In this document: positions 21,430-34,099 of the stretch, piece by piece
How positions within the stretch are numbered: the stretch's first letter is position 1
Layout: each line of letters begins with the position of its first letter
Assembly (NCBI RefSeq): GCF_964656455.1
Contig: NC_135722.1
Span: 88,779,313 to 88,843,312, forward strand
DNA from: Halichoerus grypus
Lineage: Eukaryota; Chordata; Mammalia; Carnivora; Phocidae
Reading direction: 5' to 3'
DNA: 64,000 nt
The notes under the pieces: model-generated
Seen by the model: the letters and a program-made list of their open reading frames with translations, nothing else
Databases searched by the model: none
What the model was told of the DNA's origin: nothing
Made by a program: the position numbers and the translations under genes

Positions 21430-21600
21430 ATGTGTGTGTGTATAGATAGAGATATAGAACTGTGCGTCTGTATGTTTCACATCACACATATGTCTATGTG
21501 ACATGACTCATATCTGTATCTATAACACACATATATACACACGTGTCTCTATGTGAGAAGGAAAAAGGGGAGAAAAGAGGGAGGGAGAGAGAGAGTATAG
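21430..21600. repeat. Low-complexity TG/CA and GA-rich tract
   Basis: TGTGTGTGTGTA at the left, mixed CATATATACACAC phrases, then a GGGAGGGAGAGAGAGAG purine block. Likely a degenerate microsatellite cluster. Confidence 0.7.
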
Positions 21601-21956
21601 GGAGCAACTGGGACTATTTGACCCATTTTTGCCTTGACAGTGTTTTAGTTTTGTTAATTAAATGCAGTGAAATCTTATCTTGCCACTATTATATGAATGC
21701 ATGTAAATAATCACTTAGTAAGAATAATTTAATTATGATAATTGTGATTTGAACAGTGATCACTTTTAAGTGAAAGTCTTTATCACATGCTTGTTTCTGT
21801 ATAATGATGATGTAAGCAAAACACCTACACTTTTTAATTTAGCAGTCTTTCGGAATGAGGAAAAACAAAATTGCTTCCTTTCTGAAAGGGCTTAAATTGT
21901 ACACTTCACACTCAAAAGCCAGAAAGTTACTGGGAACAGCTGGCCGTTGATGTTTT

Positions 21957-22361
21957 TTTTGTCACCTTTTTTTTAATTTTAATTTTTATTATTTTTTTTT
22001 AATTTTTTATTGTTATGTTAGTCCCCATACATTACATCATTAGTTTTAGATGTAGTGTTCCATGATTCATTGTTTGTGCATAACACCCAGTGCTCCATGC
22101 AGAACGTGCCCTCCTCAATACCCATCACCAGGCTAACCCATCCTCCCACCCCCCTCCCCTCTAGAACCCTCAGTTTGTTTTTCAGAGTCCATCGTCTCTC
22201 ATGGTTCGTCTCCCCCTCCGATTTCCCCCCCTTCATTCTTCCCCTCCTGCTACATTCTTCTTCTTTTTTTTTTCTTTCTTAACATATATTGCATTATTTG
22301 TTTCAGAGGTACAGATCTGAGATTCAACAGTCTTGCACAATTCACAGCGCTTACCAGAGCA
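21957..22361 (-). mobile_element. 5'-truncated young L1 tail, reverse strand
   Basis: Only the 3'UTR of an L1 of the same subfamily as 5595-11072. Exact 16-bp target duplication TGGCCGTTGATGTTTT at 21941-21956 and 22362-22377. The sequence from about 21999 onward tracks 5627-5975 nearly base for base, including the C-rich blocks and the internal T-rich tract. It is about 400 bp long and carries no ORF. Confidence 0.97.
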
Positions 22362-22868
22362 TGGCCGTTGATGTTTTAAAGGTAAATGGCATTGTCACAA
22401 AAAAGTGAGTCACTACTGGAGACGTCAGCCATTCATCCCTTGTACAAAATTATGCCCAGATCCTGAAACTTCATATTCATATTCAGGTTAGTATTTTGCC
22501 AATTAGAATAGGCAACTAATCTAATCTTCTCCACCAGACCTGCTAGGGACCAAGCTTTCACTTAAAAACATACTGGCATTTCTAAGACAAGCAAGTATTT
22601 TATTGTCTTCTGACTTCATAAGGTCCTTCCTGTCTACTTAGTGATAAGCACACCTTGTCACTTCCCATAATGAAGGGCGAACCAGTGACCCTTTTTCTAT
22701 TTATCATCTCATCCAATTGTAAGCACAGCAATGTAGAAGACCCACAGATTCTAGGAATCCATAAATCCTTTCCTGTTGACATAGGTGGTCTCTTATTACT
22801 TTTTAAACACAACACTCAAATTCTGGGCTGAAGAATGTGGGAAGACTTTCTCTAAAAGGTTATTTCCA

Positions 22869-23075
22869 GGGGCACCTGGGTGGCTCAGTCAGTTAAGCAT
22901 CTGCCTTTGGCTCAGGTCATGATCCCGGAGTCCTGAGATGGAGCCCTGCATGGGGCTCCCTGCTCAGCAGGGGAGTCTGCTTCTCCCTCTCCCACTCCCC
23001 CTACTTGTGCTCTCTCTCGCTGTATCTTTCCCTGTCAAATAAATAAATAAAATCTTTAAAAGACTAAAAATAAAT
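22869..23075 (+). mobile_element. SINEC, forward strand
   Basis: Starts GGGGCACCTGGGTGGCTCAG; CT-rich middle; AAATAAATAAATAAAATC tail. Exact 15-bp target duplication AAAAGGTTATTTCCA at 22854-22868 and 23076-23090. Confidence 0.98.
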
Positions 23076-23090
23076 AAAAGGTTATTTCCA

Positions 23091-24070
23091 TAGATAAGCA
23101 CACGTAGAGGACTTGGGAAAACCTAGAATTATAATGAACTTGCATGGACCTTGAAAAATCACTGTCCAAATGCTTTGGAGTCCAATGCTTTGTTAAGTAC
23201 CTGGGTGTTTTCCTTTGGAAAATTCGCATTCTTATGCTACTCCTCAAGGTTAGGTAGGTAAGAATCAGAGAAGAGACAAATCAAGAATCATAATGACACA
23301 GTCTTCAAGGCATTCCTTACAAAGTCTTCATTTGAAAAACTTCTGTAACAGCTTTACTATTCCTATAGGCATATGGGAAGTACACACATTATCTTATGCA
23401 ATTACATGAAACCGAATACAAAGCTAGTTCGGTGTGATGTTGTTCCAGGAAAATCTTTAGTGAAGCTCAAGAACTCAGGTCATTATCTGATCATTGCAAA
23501 GCCAAGTCCACCATGGATCACTAACGGTTCTATGGTGCTTTTCCAGCCACGTAGATAGAGATTTACAAAAGGATGGAGGATGTTGACGTTTCCCTTTCAA
23601 GTTTAAGTATTTCCTTGTTTTTACTCCCATTTGTGACTCAAAGTTTAGTTCCCTTTTTAACCACAATGCTAAGGAGCTTCTGGGAAAAGGGGGAACAGTA
23701 GAAATAACTGAAATAGAAATCTGTTGATTGAGACAAGATTACTGAGAACTAAAATCTTCACTTCGAACAAATGAGCATCTTGGTGACACAAGCCAGACTT
23801 CTGCCAGCAGTTTCTACCCTCCCACTTCACACCCAAAATCTTGGAGAAAACAGTCTTAGATTTCTATTCACTAGTGGCTAGAATGTCCCTCGGGGGCTCG
23901 TCATTACCATCAGAAAAGAATCTACTTCCAGGTCAACTGTGCAATTATCTCAAGCTGTGTCTACTGAAATGAGTTGAGAGATACATAATAGCAATCAGCT
24001 TACTGTTACTATAAAGTACTGGAATTTGTAGAAAATTGTCTTTAAAAATGAATGGAAATTGGCTTAACTT
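23091..24070. other. Unique sequence, no feature recognised
   Basis: No gene or repeat family seen. Confidence 0.4.
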
Positions 24071-24086
24071 TAAAATTATAGCAATA

Positions 24087-24274
24087 CATGGGACGCCTGG
24101 GTGGCTCAGTCTTTAAGCGTCTGCCTTCAGCTCAGGTCATATTCCCAGGGTCCTGGGATCGAGCCCCACATCGGGCTCCCTGCTCCACAGGAAGCCTGCT
24201 TCTCCCTCTCCCACTCCCCCTACTTGTGCTCTCTCTCTGTCAAATAAATAAATAAAATCTTTAAAAAAATAAAA
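24087..24274 (+). mobile_element. SINEC, forward strand
   Basis: Head GGACGCCTGGGTGGCTCAG, CT-rich middle, AAATAAATAAATAAAATC tail. Exact 16-bp target duplication TAAAATTATAGCAATA at 24071-24086 and 24275-24290. It lacks part of the usual tRNA D-arm (GTCTTTAAGCG). Confidence 0.97.
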
Positions 24275-24687
24275 TAAAATTATAGCAATATCATACCGAC
24301 TCATTTGCATTTCTTTGCTAAAAAAGAAAGCTGGAAGTTTGTACTGTGCACAGTGCCCTAGAAACTCTATCTGCTCCAATCCACTTTACATATGTGACAT
24401 CCCTGATCTACCTTTCCAGTTGCATTCTATGTAGTTGTGACTCTAAACAACTGTAAGAGGTACTTTACTTCCTTGTGAGTCAATAAGTTCACAGTGAATA
24501 TAACATCTATGTGATTTTTAAAAATAGATTTTGTGGAAAAAATTGTGACTCATTGGGTGAGCTGATCCTTTGAGCTTGGAGGAGTTGGAAATATTCAAAA
24601 ATGTATTTATCAAAACTAGTGTTCTGCAGAAAATAATTTAGGACGTGCTATAAAAAGATTGTGGAGAAGTGGGGAATCTAAGGAAAT

Positions 24688-24890
24688 AACAATACTAGCT
24701 ACTATTTGTACAATGCCACATAATTCATAAAGTACTTCCTCATTATTATCTCTTTCCATCCTCAGGCCAAACAATTTTATAGGGAAAAATAGCTCAAGAA
24801 TCTTAAGTGCCTTTCTAAAATATATACAGTGATAAAAATGAGGAGATCTGAGTTGGCTCTAGGTCTTCTGATTTTAGTTCAAATATCCTT
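24688..24890 (-). mobile_element. MIR relic, reverse strand
   Basis: ACTAGCTACTATTTGTACAA, 'ttattatctctttccatcc' and a late 'aggtcttctgattttagtt' follow the MIR reverse complement. Confidence 0.6.
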
Positions 24891-27800
24891 TTCACTATAC
24901 TATACTTTCATGAAGACATCATATCTTTTGTTTCTATTTTTACCATGAGATAATCCTAAATCATATTTCTCAGTGGTGGGATAACTAGGACTTTCTGTAC
25001 CCAACACAAGTTGCATGAGTTATACATCCCAGTTTCCATCTTCTTCCTCCCCCATAAATCTTCCCTTTTTATTCCTCCATCTTTGCCAGATGTCCCAGCA
25101 TCTTATAAATGATGTACTCAGAGGGGGTAATGAAAGAACTTTAATACGAAAAATTTTTACAAATATCAGAAGAGGAATATGGGAAACCAAAGGAGGATAG
25201 TTAGTCTCCCAAGACCAGCAATGCTAGGAGCTCTCTCCACAATGCCTGAAAAGGAAGGAAACAGACCACTGGCGAGAGTAGCTGCCTAGAGAGGGCTTCC
25301 CAGCACAAGGAAGAAGCCAAGTTGTTCTGAACAGAATGAAAAGAGGAAATATATACCCTGATTTCATTGTCCTCCCACTATTTCATCTCCTGATAGCCCC
25401 TAAAATTAGCCAAAATCAACAAGAAGCCAGAGGGAAAAAAAATCTTATTGATGAAATCTATAAAAGTCAGCCTCCCAGGTCACAGAGCAGGGCTATGAAG
25501 GAGGATGTAACCTGAATCTGAGGGAACAAAAGGAAGACATCCAGCACACCAGGTAATCAAGGTTGTCAAACTCTACTAATGACGTGAAAAAGGTGGGTCT
25601 TAGAGATTTAAGTGCAACCCCTAAGTTAAGTGGGGGAGAAAAGCCTTAGGAAAAACCTGGGAACCATATCATTCACTGATTCTACAGATGACAATTCTCT
25701 GTGGTGAGTTAAACAACCTCATTCTCATAAAGAAGGGCATCTCAGATTTGGCTTTCCATTGAACTACAAGTAGAAGTAGAAGCCTGCAATGAGGATTATG
25801 TCATGCTCACCTGGTTTCCATTACCTACTAGATGGATTTATTCCTACTACAAAAGCGCCACTTGATGTTCACCTGAGCTGTGGGCTTCTGCTTTCTCTGA
25901 AGGTCTAGTTACACCTTAGGTGAGATTTACATTATCCTAGCATCACTGCAGATTGAGTCCATTTGCTACCATTTTCTCCAGATTCTATATTTAAGGTCAG
26001 GAAGGGCTTAAATAATTTTATGTTTCTGTATTTTCTACTCCAGCAGAAAGGTTTCAATAACTAGGTTCCTGTCATTGCTCTGTGCCCAAATACAGAAGAG
26101 AGAAAGGATAATACAGTGATGTGATCAAATACTACTTCTTACATATTTGAACTCATTTTGCCAGTCTTCCAGAGTTCATAGTTTGTGAGTCTTGGAATTA
26201 AAGAAAAACCCCAACGCTAATATAAAAAGGTTATTAGCAGCATATGGATATCTATAAAATTAGTATAATTAATCAAAGACTATTCCCTTAAGATCTCCAG
26301 ATGTCTAACAAGAAGAAATAACTTCTGAAATGATTGGTTGGTTACTTCAAGTCAGGTGACCCATAAATGTCTTTAAGAGAATTGCTTGCCTCAAGAAATA
26401 TTTCTGACCATGGTCTCATGCTGACTAAATTCTTGTTTAGATCCTTAATAGAGTGTGGTCCTATTTTCCTAGTTTCACTTAATATGGGCTCCAGCCTGGG
26501 ACAGTCTATACATCAGGGATATGCCGAATCTTCACCAACACTTCATACAGAAAAGGATCCTTATTTGTTTTCCTCAACAAATGAGTCAAAGAATACCAAG
26601 TCTTTACAGTAGTGTTCTCTTCCTTTTGCTATAGTTTCAAAAAAGTACAATGTCTTAAATACCCCAACCAGGCCTCTGAACCCCCAAGAAAAGAAGTTGT
26701 CCAACGCTTGCACTCCTCACTATTCTGAAGGCAAAGGATGAAACCCTCTTCAGGCCAGAGCCAAGGATATTCAGGTTACTGATTTTATAACCTTGGTTGC
26801 CTCGTTTCCCTTGGCAACCACCAGTTCTTCCAAGGTTACAGTGGATAACAAATTAGAAGCAGCAAAGTAGGGGGTTGTTAGAAGCAGGCTCACTGAAAAG
26901 TGACAGGTGTCAGAAAGAGAGGAGACAGAAGGTATACTAACTGGAAATGCCCAGCAGCCTACGGCCAGTAAGGGTTGGCCACATAGCCTTTAGTACCTCG
27001 ATCAGCCCTGAGGGCATCACTATATTTGAGCCATACCAATGGCCCTGAGTCATCAAGAAAATATTAACTTATGTCCAGTAAATTCTGTTAAGAAAATAAG
27101 TTTTCAATACATTTTAGAAATATTTCCATCAAAAATGATTATATATGTGTACATATGTAGGGTATGTTTAAATGATTAAGCCTTAGTTACCTGAAAATTC
27201 ACATACAGAAAACATTTGGTAACTGAAGCACTGAATATAAAAGTCTTTGATCTATGTAAGGTTATTTCTTCTTAGGGACCAAAGGTGGGTGCGGAGAGTT
27301 CCCTTGATTGCTTATTGGCCTGGCTGATGTTAATTCCTTTTGTTCTAAAACAGAGTGTGAATGTGACTGTGTCTTCCCAAAATCATGTGAGTGGACATGA
27401 ACAGGAAGAGTTGGTATATAGAAGGAGGAGTGGACCAAAAAGAAGGTATATCTATTTTCTAAACAGTGGAAATTTTAGAATGTAAGTGATGGAAAGAGAA
27501 CAGTTATAAAACAACTGATTTAATAATAATTGCTTCCTTTGTTTTTCCATTCTTTCTGCCTACCTTCTGCCTCCTTTGTGCATTTGAATGCCTGGTTTTC
27601 TTTCCAAAATTACTACCATTTCCAGAGATAATTTGCTGCTTAAAAACAATGTCACCCTTCTCCTTATCAGTCTGTGTGTGGATAAGGGAACTGGCCTCTC
27701 TCTCTCCAACACCACCTCTCTTGCCTTACTTTCCTAATGTGTTTGACTGAAAATTAGAGAGTACAGGGCAGAAGCTGAGGTAACTGTCCTCATAAATTAG

Positions 27801-27941
27801 GCTCCTGAACCTTCAAATTCTGCAGTACCAAAAACATTTGGTAAGGGTTACTCTTGAGTAAACAAGAGTGGGGTGGGTGGGGTGTTGGAGGACTAAGTCC
27901 AGGGGCAAATCTATGCCTCTATATCAGGGTAGGGGCTGCAT
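24891..27941. other. Unique sequence, no feature recognised
   Basis: About 3 kb with no supportable gene or repeat; the longest open frame (26367-26612) has no known relative. A nested inverted repeat occurs at 26789-26837 (see findings). Confidence 0.4.
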
Positions 27942-27960
27942 CTTGTTAGCTGTACTTTTA

Positions 27961-28166
27961 TTTATTTATTTATTTTTTTAAAAGATTTTTATTATTTATT
28001 TATTTGAGAGACAGAGAGAGAGAAACAGCATGAGAGGGGAGAGGGACAGAGGGAGAAGGAGGCTCCCCGCTGAGCCGGGAGCCCGATGTGGGGCTCGATC
28101 CCAGGATTCCGGGAACATGACCTGAGCCGAAGGCAGTCGCTTAACCAACTGAGCCACCCAGGCACC
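27961..28166 (-). mobile_element. SINEC, reverse strand
   Basis: T-rich tail, GA-rich middle, head ending GAGCCACCCAGGCACC. Exact 19-bp target duplication CTTGTTAGCTGTACTTTTA at 27942-27960 and 28167-28185. Confidence 0.98.
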
Positions 28167-28249
28167 CTTGTTAGCTGTACTTTTAATTCTTAACTCAGTA
28201 CCTTAATCTCTTTAGGAAATTCAGGAAGTAAATCTAAACATTGAAATTG

Positions 28250-29190
28250 GTTAAGATAATAGTAGTTCTTTAAAATAAAGAATAACAATCAGTGCTTCCA
28301 AACAACATTGTATCAGAGATGCTAATCAGTACAGAATAAAAAGACACACAGAGTGATTATGATGGAAGAAAAAGAACTATCTTTTTTTCTCAAATGATAT
28401 GACAATCTAAAAGGAAAACCAAAAATAATCTACAGGTAAATTTATTAAAGTTAATAAAAAGTTTATTAGTGTTGGCTAATAGAAGATCAATGGTCAAAAG
28501 TCAAGTTAGAATATGTGACTTATAGAAGGGGAAAAGGAGCCCATTTCTAAAGGGAACGTAAAATACAAATTTCCTAGGGAAAATGATTTTCAAAAGATGT
28601 AAAAGACTTTGTGGAAATTATAACAGTGTAAAATTGAAAGACATTAAAGAAGACTAAATAAATGGAGGGAAATATACTGCTCACAATAGAAAATTTAGTT
28701 ATATTACTTTTCCTTAAAATACAATTTTATTTTCAAAAAATCCCAACAGAAATATTTTCATGGAATTGGACAAGCTTATTATAAAATTAATATATATGGA
28801 TAAAGAGCCAAGAATTGCTGAGGCATCTCTGAAATATGAGAACCAGGCAAGAAACTTTCCCCAACAGATATCAAGGGTGAGTTTAAAACTACTGAAATTA
28901 AGATAGTGTGGCATTAACAGAAGCTTAGACAAATGGACCAACAAAAGAGAATGGAGAACCTGGAGGAGCCATGCACAAATGGAAGTCTGATACATGAGTT
29001 GATATTGAGAATGACAAAATGACAGTCTATTTAGTACTTGTGAATTGTATTGTCTTTTTTTTCATTATGTTCAGTTAGCCACTGTATTGTATTAAGGAGG
29101 AAAACATACCTCCTTTCCTCACACCGTATAGAAAAATTATCTCCAGTTGGATTAAAACTTCAAATGTGAAAATAAAAGACATGTAATGAG
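28250..29190 (+). mobile_element. Old L1 ORF2 fragment
   Basis: Forward-strand ORF2 phrases: AAAGACATTAAAGAAGACTA near 28640, AAAAAATCCCAACAGAAAT near 28736, 'aagatagtgtggcattaac' near 28900, and a later 'ctcacaccgtatagaaaaa'. Diverged, no frame. The 93-codon reverse open frame over it is a shadow. Confidence 0.65.
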
Positions 29191-29211
29191 GGAGAAGCAC
29201 ACACATGCCTA

Positions 29212-29409
29212 ATTTTTTTTTAAGATTTTATTTATTTATTTGACAAAGAGAGACACAATGAGAGAGGGAACACAAGCAGGGGGAGTGGGAGAGGGAGAAG
29301 CAGGCTTCCAGCTGAGCAGGGAACCCAATGCGGGGCTCGATCCCAGGACCCTGGGATCATGACCTGAGCCGAAGGCCAACGCTTAACAACTGAGCCACCC
29401 AGGCGCCCC
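29212..29409 (-). mobile_element. SINEC, reverse strand
   Basis: T-rich tail, 'gacaaagagagacacaatg', GGGGGAGTGGGAGAGGGAGA, head ending GAGCCACCCAGGCGCCCC. Flanks share an imperfect ACAYACATGC repeat. Close to consensus. Confidence 0.95.
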
Positions 29410-29419
29410 CACATACATG

Positions 29420-29889
29420 CTTTAAAAGGAATGATTCATTTATTAAACTGTGTAGTGAGTACAGAAATGTATATTTTCATGTCTTTCCTTAAATGGTACA
29501 CTTGCGTGTATGTGTGTATCATATATACATGTGGATGCATATATATACACAGGTATCAATAATTTTTATACATGATGTAATTCATAATGAAATGTAAAAA
29601 TTTGTATAGATAGAAGTGTTAAACTTTACATATTTAAATTCCTGATTATTTTCTATCCTGAAGACTCTCTTCTACATTGTTTTGTAATACAACTCTGTTT
29701 TCCTGGGAAAATTACATATGAGTGTTACAGAGTTTCAACATTTCTACACTTTCCGTAAGTGAAGCTGAAGGTTAGAAGCTTACTTTCTGAGTCCATTCAT
29801 CCACCCATTCATTCTTTCAGATTGAAACAGGGTGGTAAACTTATATCAAATGACATGACAGTTAAAGAGCCCTGTCCACTTGAGGCTTA
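29420..29889. other. No recognisable feature
   Basis: AT-rich unique sequence with a short ATATATAC-rich patch near 29520-29550. Confidence 0.35.
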
Positions 29890-30380
29890 AAGACTGGCCT
29901 CCTATGCTGGACAGTCTCTAATGGAACTCCATTTCCAAATCCATTTGTCCACTCTTCCTTATCACACATTGTGCCCTGGGACGCTAACTCTTACAAACAG
30001 CTTGACCTAAGCTCCCTTACCCTCCAGCTTCTGGCTGGATTTAGCTAATGGGAGGCACTAGGAGAAGATGGGGGTGATTATAGGTGAGAATATTTATTAC
30101 CCCTCCTGTTCTCTCTCTGACTTGCCAAGGTTTCAGTAGCAACTATTTTCCTACAGGCTCACAACACTTGTTAGATGGCTTTTTGTAGCTCCAACTCTCA
30201 CTGGGTTTTGACATCACTGGTCCCATCTTTGCCCTTGCAGGATGAAGAGTGCTAACAGCTTTCCGATCTTCCTCTTCCCAGAAGATTGGAAAGGTTCCCT
30301 TCTGGATCCTCTCATGCCTTCTCTCTTCAGTTAAATCTTGTGAGTGTGCCAGCAACTTACAACTTGTCATAAGTACTAGA
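29890..30380 (+). mobile_element. Possible old LTR relic
   Basis: 'ggctggatttagctaatgg', 'gaatatttattacccctcc' and 'gagtgtgccagcaacttac' recall an old mammalian LTR (LTR33/LTR16-like) from memory. No target duplication seen. Low certainty. Confidence 0.3.
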
Positions 30381-30429
30381 AATAAAAACAGGAAGATGTG
30401 TGTCTGGTGCATCTTGAGTGCTTCTAATT

Positions 30430-31015
30430 AGCTTGACCACACCTGTCTCCCATACCCTCAAAACTTCTTATGACACAGAAAATGCCACAGAAGACAGATT
30501 CCATGTGGGCCCATGTGGTTCTATCTTCTGAAGTCTCCAGACACATGCCTGGGTCTCTGGCTCTTGCTACGTCCAAGGATCAGTGAAATTCCATAAGGCA
30601 CACTTTGGGTCCTGGCTTTATGAACTGATGTCAAGGTGTGCTATGGCAAAATCTAGAAATGTTGAGGACCAACTCCCCTCTGAAGTAGACACGGACCAAC
30701 AGGAGAGAGAAGAGGGGAGAAAACAGGGCAGAAACACCCATCTTCTTTTACCCTTTGTTGAATGATTTTTATGTCCAGCCAGTTCAAAGATGTTGACTGT
30801 CCTCAGCAGATGTTGATGTACCAGTGTCATGAAGCAGTGAAGGAGTAGCTGGCTCAAGAACACATCTCCTGCGGTCTGCTTCCCATCCTTCCATGCTTCA
30901 CTTTCTTTTATTCTTAAACTCATGGCCTTGGTCTGGCACTTCCAAAATACAGCATTAACACTCGGTTTAGACTTGGTTTTCAAAGAACCAGGCAATACAT
31001 TTAATGAGAACCAGG
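30430..31015. other. No recognisable feature
   Basis: A 159-codon reverse open frame (31097-30618) spans this stretch but has no recognisable domain and runs into a repeat; I do not call it a gene. Confidence 0.4.
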
Positions 31016-31199
31016 TAGACATCCTTAGATACCATGGTTCAGGTAGATCCCTTTGAGGAACTTGTATATAAACTGAGACCTGAAGGATGGGAAGCAAGCC
31101 ATGTAAATAGTATTTTGGTCAAAGAGAAGAGCAATGAAAGTCATTTGACAAGTTTAAGCAGAAAAGAGTCATAAACTGATTTGCAATTTTAAAACTCCA

Positions 31200-31997
31200 C
31201 ATTGAGATACCACCTTACACCAGTTAGAATGGCAAAAATGGACAGGGAAAGAAACAACAAATGTTGGAGAGCTTGTGGAGAAAGGGAAACCTTCTTACAC
31301 TAGTGGTGGGAATGCAAGTTGGTACAGCTACTTTGGAAAACAGTGTGGAGGTGCCTCAAAAATTTAAAAATAGAACTACCCTATGACCCAGCAATTGCAC
31401 TCCTGGGTATTTACCCCAAAGACACAGTTGTAGTGAAAATATGGGCCATGTGCACCCCAGTGTTCATAGCAGCAATGTCCACAATAGTCAAACTGTGGAA
31501 AGAGCCGAGATGCCCTTCAACAGATGAATGGATAAAGAAGATGTGGTCCATATATACAATGGAATATTACTCAGCCATCAGAAAGGATGAATGCCCAACT
31601 TTTACATCAACATGGATGGGACTGGAGGAGATTATGCTAAGTGAAATAAGTCAAGCAGAGAAAGTCAATTATCATATGGTTTCACTTATTTGTGGAACAT
31701 AAGGAATAGCATGGAGGACATTAGGAGGAGGAAGGGAAAAATGAAGGGTGGGGGAATCGGAGGGAGAGATGAACCATGAGAGACTATGGACTCTGAGAAA
31801 CAAACAAGGTTTTAGAGGGGATGGGGGAGGGGGGATTGGTTAGCCTGGTGATGGGTATTAAGAAGGGCACGTACCGCATGGAGCACTGGGTGTTATATGA
31901 AAACAATGGATTGTGGATCACCACATCAAAAACTAATGATTTATTGTATGGTGACTAACACAACATAATAAAATTTAAGAGTTAAAAAAAAACAAAC
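31200..31997 (+). mobile_element. 5'-truncated L1, ORF2 C-terminus and 3'UTR
   Basis: It starts 'attgagataccaccttaca' and runs through an intact ORF2 C-terminus to a 3'UTR with GAGCACTGGGTGTTATATG, then AATAAAATTTAAG and an A-rich CAAACAAA tail. An imperfect target duplication (AAAACTCCAC / AAACCTCAC) flanks it. Its 3'UTR is the single-module type, unlike the younger subfamily. Confidence 0.9.
31319..31702 (+). pseudogene. L1 ORF2 C-terminal fragment
   Basis: A 127-codon open frame to the native ORF2 stop. It reads through [38 protein letters not shown] and IYTMEYYSAIRK, the conserved end of ORF2p. It is a truncation product with no start codon of its own, and it has no endonuclease or RT domain. 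Confidence 0.9.
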
Positions 31998-33061
31998 AAA
32001 CCTCACTCTGGCTACTATGTAGAAATGGCCTATACTGGCACATCTGCTGAATTGAAATTGGTTGAGAGTACAAGGACTGTGGTAAACTTGAACTACAGGG
32101 GTGGCAGAGATCATGGGGAGAAGCGGAGAGATACAAAAGACATTCTGGAGGAAAAAAACAAGAGAGCCAGATTATAAATTGGATATGGAGGCTGAAAGAA
32201 ATAGTACAGAGTCTGACACCTAAGCTTTTGAATTAGTAAATCTATCGATGATGATGGGCTATTTATGAAAGAGGGGCATTTTGGGGAAGTCCAAGTAGGG
32301 GAAGTAAAGTGTTCCACAGTCTGACATTTTGAACTTGAGGTGCTTAAGATACATCAAGAGAGAGATATCAAGCATAAGTTAGAAGCACAGAAGTGTAGAG
32401 CAACATCATTGGTAGGCAGCATCATACAGGTGGCATTTAAAATCATGGGGAAGAATATATCACCTAGAAAGAAATGATAGAAAAGAAATGAAGGCCCAAG
32501 CCAGGTCTTGAACAGGAGGAGACAGTAATAAAAGAGACTACAAGATAGCTGTCAGGAAGGCAGGGAGAATGGGAGTTGTCAGGATGACTGAGAAGAGAGT
32601 GTTTAGAACGAGCATGGTCATCGGAGTTGGGTGCTATTGCACTGCTGAGTCAGATGAGGACAGAGAGTCAGCTATTTGATTTGACACCATGGAGATCACC
32701 AATGACTGAAAGCGACAGATTTAATGCAGTGACAACACTGAAAGCAACACTGAAATATCACTTCACACACAACAGATTGGGAAAAATTAAACAAATGAAA
32801 AACACCAAGCACTGTTGAAGACGTAAGGAAACAGGAATGCTCACAAACTTCAGGTGATTTGGAAATCAGATAAATATTTTTAGAATCAAATTATCAATAT
32901 TTAAAAAAAAGGTGATGCCCATGTTTATGACCCAGCTACTTTATTTCTTAGAATTAGCCCCATAGAAAGTCATTTATATGCACAGGATGATGTCTGCAGG
33001 GGAGTTCACTGAAGCCTTTGTGATAAGAGCTTTTGGGGAGATAGACTAACTGTCCATCCTT

Positions 33062-33262
33062 TTTTTTTTTTTTTTTTAAAGATTTTATTTATTTATTTGA
33101 TAGAGACACAGCGAGAGAGGGAACACAATCAGGGGGAGTGGGAGAGAGAGAAGCAGGCTTCCCGCTGAGCAGGGAGCCCGATGTGGGGCTCGATCCCAGG
33201 ACCCTGGGATCATGACCTGAGCCGAAGGCAGACGCTTAACGACTGAGCCACCCAGGCGCCCC
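33062..33262 (-). mobile_element. SINEC, reverse strand
   Basis: Long T tail, GA-rich middle and a near-consensus head ending GAGCCACCCAGGCGCCCC. Exact 15-bp target duplication TAACTGTCCATCCTT at 33047-33061 and 33264-33278. Confidence 0.98.
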
Positions 33263-33385
33263 TTAACTGTCCATCCTTGATGAATGAATCAAATGAATTT
33301 ATTCAAACAATGCTATAACATGTACCATAAGTAAGATATAGGAAATTAAACTACTTTGGTGTGGATAAATTTCAAAATAAAATTT

Positions 33386-33569
33386 GGGGCACCTGGGTCG
33401 CTCAGTTGGTTAAGCAATTGCCTTCAGCTCAGGTCATGATCCTGGAGTCCTAGGATCGAGTCCTGTGTTGAGCTCCCTGCTCAGCAGGGAGTCTGCTTCT
33501 CCCTCTGACCCTCCCCCCTCTCATGCGTTCTCTCTCTCTCTCCAAATAAATAAATAAAATCTTTAAAAA
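33386..33569 (+). mobile_element. SINEC, forward strand
   Basis: Head GGGGCACCTGGGTCGCTCAG, CT-rich middle, AAATAAATAAATAAAATC tail. It lies 123 bp from the preceding SINE in opposite orientation. Confidence 0.95.
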
Positions 33570-34099
33570 TGTTTTTTTGAGTGATAAGGAGTTTCCAAAT
33601 AATTGCAAAGTGCATATCATTTGTCTAAATTTTTAAACATGGTACAGTATTTAAAAATCTGTGGGTATGTATGTATATAGAAAAATTAAATGTAAAAATG
33701 TACATAGAGTGGATACACATCAACCTCAAGAAAATGCTTACCTCCAGAGAGGGAAGGGGAGAAGAAATAGGAGCACAGACCTTTAGCTAATTCTGTAATA
33801 CTTTAGTTCTTGAAACAAAAAGGGGGAAAGACTGAAGAAATACGGGAAAATGTTCATCTTTATTCAAATCATGGTAGTGGTCACTTGAAAGTTTATTATA
33901 TTATTTTCTACAGTTCTCTACATGTTTGAAATATTTCATAATTTATTTAAAAATACATAATAGTTGAGGAAATGGAGGAAATGAGCTTAGAGCATTTTAT
34001 TAGACAATTTTCATCCTGGCTGGTTTCAACCAGATTTCTAATTTGAATTATCACTTATATAATGCCAACATTTTTATTTTCATTTCTAACACCTCCTAT

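Larger units (their letters stand above)
31016..32740 (+). repeat. Ancient unnamed repeat, split by an L1
   Basis: 'ctgagacctgaaggatggg' near 31074, 'tttgcaattttaaaa' before the L1 and 'ctcactctggctactatgt' right after it read as one continuous repeat. It continues through 'ttgaacttgaggtgcttaag' (32331) and 'gacaccatggagatcacc' (32683). Same family and orientation as 15360-15625. I know the phrases but not the name. Confidence 0.4.
32745..33965 (+). mobile_element. Old L1 3' end, interrupted by two SINEs
   Basis: 'gaaatatcacttcacacac' near 32753, 'tatgacccagctactttat' near 32928, then after the SINEs a 3'UTR-like stretch with 'ttacctccagagagggaag' (33739) and 'gaaatatttcataatttat' (33928). 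Frames absent. Split at 33062-33262 and 33386-33569. Confidence 0.55.

Noticed and set aside
30618..31097. 159-codon reverse-strand open frame
   Set aside because: No recognisable domain, no splice or promoter context, and it runs into an ancient repeat at its right end.
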